From positions 1 through 9,221 of the forward strand of contig JAFOIR010000443.1 of assembly GCA_017420625.1 (NCBI GenBank): 9,221 nt of DNA, in the 5' to 3' direction. Of the stretch, positions 6,384-9,221 are shown piece by piece. Within the stretch, counting starts at the first letter, position 1. Every line of letters starts with the position of its first letter. Both the position numbers and the translations under genes were made by a program. The notes beneath the pieces are model-generated. The model saw nothing but the letters and a program-made list of their open reading frames with translations. It made no database searches and was not told where the DNA came from. Origin of the DNA: Bacillota bacterium (lineage in GTDB: Bacteria; Bacillota_A; Clostridia; Lachnospirales; Bianqueaceae).

Positions 6384-7769
6384 CTACTTCAGCAGATTCT
6401 CTGACTTGGTAAGCCACCGATTTCCACGGTAGCGAACGATAAACAGGATCATGCGCACTGCCCATTCTCCTGCCATCATCAGCCAGACGCCGGTAATCCC
6501 AAGCTTCAGTACGATGGCTGTTACATAACCCATTCCTACACGAATGATCCAGATCGCAGCCAATGAGCAGGCTGTTGTAAACCTGGCATCCGCAGAGGCA
6601 CGAAAAGCATTCGGAAGAATCTGAGAAACCGGGAAGAAAAGAAGGAGCCCGACCAGACAAACCAGAAGGACTTCACTGCAGATTGCAAGTGCTTCCGGTG
6701 AGGGATGATAAATCCCGATGATGCTGTGACGAAGCGGCAGGATCACCAGGACACTGATCAGAACGATTCCATAACCCAGAATGGTCAGACGCTTTGCATA
6801 GCGTCTGGCCAGATCATTTTTCCCGGCACCGATCGACTGCCCGACAACCGTCGCGGTCAACATACCGACTGCGACGGTCGGTGCAGCGACTGCCTGGAAG
6901 ATCGAAGTAATGATCGCATGAGCGGCAACACTGGCTGTTCCAAGCTGCACCAGATAGGAAGAGATGACAAGTGCGCCAAGATTGATCAATACCTCTTCCA
7001 TGGAAAACGGAATACCCAGTTTCCAGATCTCCTTCAGATACTCCCAATCGGGTTTCAGACAGAGTCTGAGCGGGATCCTGACGACTGTCTTTTTGTCAAA
7101 GAAATGATAATAGGCAGACAGGCCGGTTCCGAATACTCTTGCCAGCGCATAAGACAAAAGCGTACCCTGGATATCCAGGTGCAGCAGATTGATAAAGAGA
7201 ATCGAAAAAAGAAAATAGGAGCCGTTGAGTACAATCGTACCAACGGTATTTCTTTTGATCTCTCCTACTCCGCGAAGGGCAGCCGTACTGGCGACACGCA
7301 GACAGTGAAGGTAGTTGATCGGCCCCATCCAGGAAAGATAGGTGATCGCTTTTTCCCTGACTGCCATAGTTGCTGAACCGAAAAGCCACTCTACCAATGG
7401 CTTGGCGCATAAGAACTGCAAAGCAGATAGGATCAGTCCAAGCAGCATGACAATATGCGTTGTCTGGCCGATCGCCTCGTGCAGCCGCTTTTTATCCCCA
7501 CGGCCTTTATACTGAGCGATCAGAACAGAACCTCCCGTTCCAAAAGCTGTTACAAGCGACGTATGGATCATCACCATGGGCTGCACCAGCGAAATAGCGG
7601 TAACGCTGTCTTCGGATGATGAGCTGATCATCGAAGTCGTGAGCAGCATGATGAGATAAAGGAAAAGCTGATCCAAAATCAAAGGGATCAGCATTTCGAT
7701 AATTTCTTTTTGTGTAAACTGACTCGACGCCAGAAAGCCTTCACGGGCTTTTTTATTTTGCTCCTGCAT
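6384..7769 (-). CDS. MATE family efflux transporter
   Basis: This 461-residue multidrug and toxic compound extrusion protein has about 12 membrane segments in two homologous six-TM halves. MATE carriers export cationic drugs or metabolites using a Na+ or H+ gradient. Recognisable family patterns include GTGGSVLIAQYKGRGD (about 77-92) in the N-half and the related TVVGQSIGAGKNDLARRYAK in the C-half, the paired repeat typical of MATE. ALRGVGEIKRNT and NAFRASADAR are also family-like. Length is typical. The start at 7769 lies 5 nt after the stop of the RsbW-like gene and has no Shine-Dalgarno site upstream. The only AGGAG is just inside the coding sequence, and no better start exists before Met26, so translational coupling is likely. 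As the last gene of a phosphatase-kinase operon, its expression is tied to that signalling pair. Confidence 0.92.
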   Translation of the reverse strand: MQEQNKKAREGFLASSQFTQKEIIEMLIPLILDQLFLYLIMLLTTSMISSSSEDSVTAISLVQPMVMIHTSLVTAFGTGGSVLIAQYKGRGDKKRLHEAIGQTTHIVMLLGLILSALQFLCAKPLVEWLFGSATMAVREKAITYLSWMGPINYLHCLRVASTAALRGVGEIKRNTVGTIVLNGSYFLFSILFINLLHLDIQGTLLSYALARVFGTGLSAYYHFFDKKTVVRIPLRLCLKPDWEYLKEIWKLGIPFSMEEVLINLGALVISSYLVQLGTASVAAHAIITSIFQAVAAPTVAVGMLTATVVGQSIGAGKNDLARRYAKRLTILGYGIVLISVLVILPLRHSIIGIYHPSPEALAICSEVLLVCLVGLLLFFPVSQILPNAFRASADARFTTACSLAAIWIIRVGMGYVTAIVLKLGITGVWLMMAGEWAVRMILFIVRYRGNRWLTKSENLLK

Positions 7770-7774
7770 CTGGT

Positions 7775-8182
7775 TTATCTGAGATTCTTGATCATCGTCA
7801 GGATATTGCTGCCATTCTCATACCGGTAGTTCATCTCTTCCATATACTGTTTAGCCAGGAAAATACCGAGGCCTCCGATCTGCCTTTCTTCGATCTCCAG
7901 CGTTACATCCGGATCATCCTTGGCCATCGGATCATAGGGAACGCCCTGATCGATAAAAATGATCTCAAACCGGTCGCTGCCTAAAGGACCGCACTGAATC
8001 GTAACCGGTCCGGTTCCGGGTTCATAAGCATAGCTGGCGACATTGACAAAGATCTCCTCCACCGCCAGATGCACCTGAATCTCTATAGCGGGAGAGCCTC
8101 CCGCTTCTTCCAGATTCCGGCTGATAAAATCGATGACCTTTTCCAGGTTATCCAGCCTGGCTTCTACTGTCAATTCATTCAT
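7775..8182 (-). CDS. RsbW/SpoIIAB-like ATP-binding protein (serine kinase/anti-sigma type)
   Basis: This 135-residue GHKL-fold ATPase (HATPase_c_2 type) has an N-box AVEEIFVNVASYAY with E43 and N47, a G1 box IDQG (D78, G80), and a G2-like GGLGI (103-107). The length is typical. Characterised relatives (RsbW, SpoIIAB) phosphorylate a serine on a STAS-domain antagonist and hold a sigma factor when the antagonist is phosphorylated. AAAGGGGGAA (minus strand, 8191-8200) serves as ribosome binding site. The stop of the SpoIIE-type phosphatase is 3 nt upstream, and that enzyme would remove the phosphate this one adds. No STAS protein or sigma factor is in view, so its target is unknown. It may control a sigma factor or another partner-switch output. 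Confidence 0.88.
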   Translation of the reverse strand: MNELTVEARLDNLEKVIDFISRNLEEAGGSPAIEIQVHLAVEEIFVNVASYAYEPGTGPVTIQCGPLGSDRFEIIFIDQGVPYDPMAKDDPDVTLEIEERQIGGLGIFLAKQYMEEMNYRYENGSNILTMIKNLR

Positions 8183-8185
8183 CTT

Positions 8186-9221
8186 TTACTTTCCCCCTTT
8201 GGGGCCGTTGTATTTCAGGCACAGCATGGTAATATCGTCAAACTGATCTGCGTCAGCCACAAATTCCTTGATCTTCTCAGAAACTTTGGCAAGAACAGCA
8301 GACGATTCATCATCCTTGGCTTCGTTCAGCGCATCGATCATCCGATCGGTTCCGAACAGAACCCGATCCTTGTTCATGGCTTCCGTCACACCGTCCGTAT
8401 AGATAAAGAGTTTATCTCCCGGATAGAGCTGAAACTCATGTTCTTCAAAGGTCAGATCATCGAAAGCAGCCACCGCCGGGCTGTGACGGTATTTGACCAG
8501 CTCAAAGCTGCCGCCACTTCGCTTGATCGCAGGGTGTTCATGACCGGCATTGGAAACAATGCCTTTTCCCGTGGAGATCTCGATCACCGCCAGCCAGACC
8601 GTAACGAACATACCCGCGTCATTACCATCCAGCAGCTGTTCGTTGACCGTCTCCAGTGCCCTGGAAGGACTGTCACCGTTCAGCACCCGGTTTTTGATCA
8701 GGATCTTCGCGATCATCATAAACAGAGCCGCCGGAATTCCCTTGCCTGATACGTCCGCCATCACCAGGCCGAGGTGATCCTGATCTACCAGGAAGAAATC
8801 ATAGAAATCACCGCCGACCTCTTTGGCCGGGTCCATCGACGCATAAAGATCAAATTCCTTACGTTCAGGGAAGGCAGGGAATATATGCGGCAGCTGGCTT
8901 TCCTGAATATCAGTCGCCATAGAAAGCTCAGCTCCGATTCGTTCCTTCTCGGCCGTTACTCGTTTGACTTCTTCGACATACTGAACCGTTTTCTCTGAAA
9001 TATCTGCAAAGGACTGCGCCAGCACCTCGATCTCGTCACCCGTCCGGTAAGCATCCTCCATATAGAAACGTTTATCGGTTGCTTCTTTGCCAAGTGAAGC
9101 GATTCGGTCGGTCATTTTTCTAAGCGGTTCTGCAAATTTCCGGCCAGTCGTCAGTGCACCGGCCAGCGCAAGCAGAATGATAACTGTCAGCAGTACGATG
9201 ATCGTGGTCTTGGAATCCTTG
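8186..9221 (-). CDS. HAMP-SpoIIE (PP2C-type) phosphatase, 5' end cut by window
   Basis: This membrane-bound RsbU-type serine/threonine phosphatase is partial; the frame is still open at the right edge. Of the 344 visible residues, about 5-26 form a TM helix (core TIIVLLTVIILLALAGALTT). It is followed by a HAMP-like segment (about 27-80) and a coiled linker (about 80-105). The SpoIIE/PP2C domain follows, with metal-binding acidic residues in GGDFYD (136-141), ADVSGKG (155-161), YTDGVTEA (274-281) and FDDITML (327-333). An in-frame ATG at 9115 would cut off the TM helix and part of the HAMP and is not the true start. An extracellular sensor domain, probably with another TM helix, is expected off the edge. 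It would dephosphorylate a STAS-domain anti-anti-sigma factor in response to an outside signal, opposing the RsbW-like kinase encoded 3 nt downstream. Confidence 0.92.
   Translation of the reverse strand, partial: KDSKTTIIVLLTVIILLALAGALTTGRKFAEPLRKMTDRIASLGKEATDKRFYMEDAYRTGDEIEVLAQSFADISEKTVQYVEEVKRVTAEKERIGAELSMATDIQESQLPHIFPAFPERKEFDLYASMDPAKEVGGDFYDFFLVDQDHLGLVMADVSGKGIPAALFMMIAKILIKNRVLNGDSPSRALETVNEQLLDGNDAGMFVTVWLAVIEISTGKGIVSNAGHEHPAIKRSGGSFELVKYRHSPAVAAFDDLTFEEHEFQLYPGDKLFIYTDGVTEAMNKDRVLFGTDRMIDALNEAKDDESSAVLAKVSEKIKEFVADADQFDDITMLCLKYNGPKGGK

Noticed and set aside
6705..7376. 223-codon plus-strand ORF opposite the MATE gene
   Set aside because: Its product is very polar and resembles nothing, and the opposite strand encodes a full MATE transporter. 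There is no promoter or ribosome binding site of note.
8069..8749. 226-codon plus-strand ORF across the kinase/phosphatase junction
   Set aside because: It is antisense to two well-supported genes and shows no recognisable domain.
1..9221. CRISPR array, tRNA, rRNA, phage genes, toxin-antitoxin or known defence system
   Set aside because: I found no regularly spaced repeats, no tRNA-like cloverleaf, no integrase, and no nuclease or toxin motifs on either strand.

Overview
This window looks like chromosomal DNA of a Bacillota (Firmicutes) bacterium of moderate G+C. The reasons are strong AGGAG-type ribosome binding sites, SigA-like TATAAT promoters, nearly gapless operons, and a SpoIIE-type phosphatase with an RsbW/SpoIIAB-type kinase. 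No gene fixes the genus. A gut anaerobe of the Erysipelotrichales or Clostridia kind is plausible but is inference only.

Layout. Positions 1-258 are A+T-rich and hold no convincing gene. They contain a long inverted repeat that could terminate rightward transcription and a small hairpin resembling an IS terminus. From 4794 down to 259, five minus-strand genes form one tight operon with 1-4 nt between genes. In transcription order they are a 4-TM membrane protein, an isochorismatase/nicotinamidase-family cysteine hydrolase, an SRAP (YedK/HMCES) protein, an OFA-like MFS transporter, and a two-domain enzyme with a metallo-beta-lactamase (MBL) fold joined to an alpha/beta hydrolase. A 200-bp divergent promoter region (4795-4994) separates this operon from a plus-strand MFS transporter (4995-6383). 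That gene ends head-on, with no spacer, against a second minus-strand operon (9221 to 6384). The second operon encodes a membrane-bound HAMP-SpoIIE phosphatase (cut by the right edge), an RsbW-like ATPase/kinase and a MATE exporter.

How the genes fit together. The right operon is a partner-switching signalling pair: phosphatase and kinase would act oppositely on a STAS-domain protein not present in the window. The pair is co-transcribed with a drug/metabolite exporter. The left operon combines hydrolases, a DNA-damage protein and a permease, and its shared purpose is not evident from sequence. Each divergent promoter has its own palindrome: one in the -35/-10 spacer of the rightward promoter, the other at the predicted transcript start of the leftward promoter. 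Both promoters also share the same 12 bases from the -10 box onward.

Three starts were moved inward from the longest possible ORF: the MBL-hydrolase, SRAP and isochorismatase genes. The phosphatase was extended outward to the window edge.
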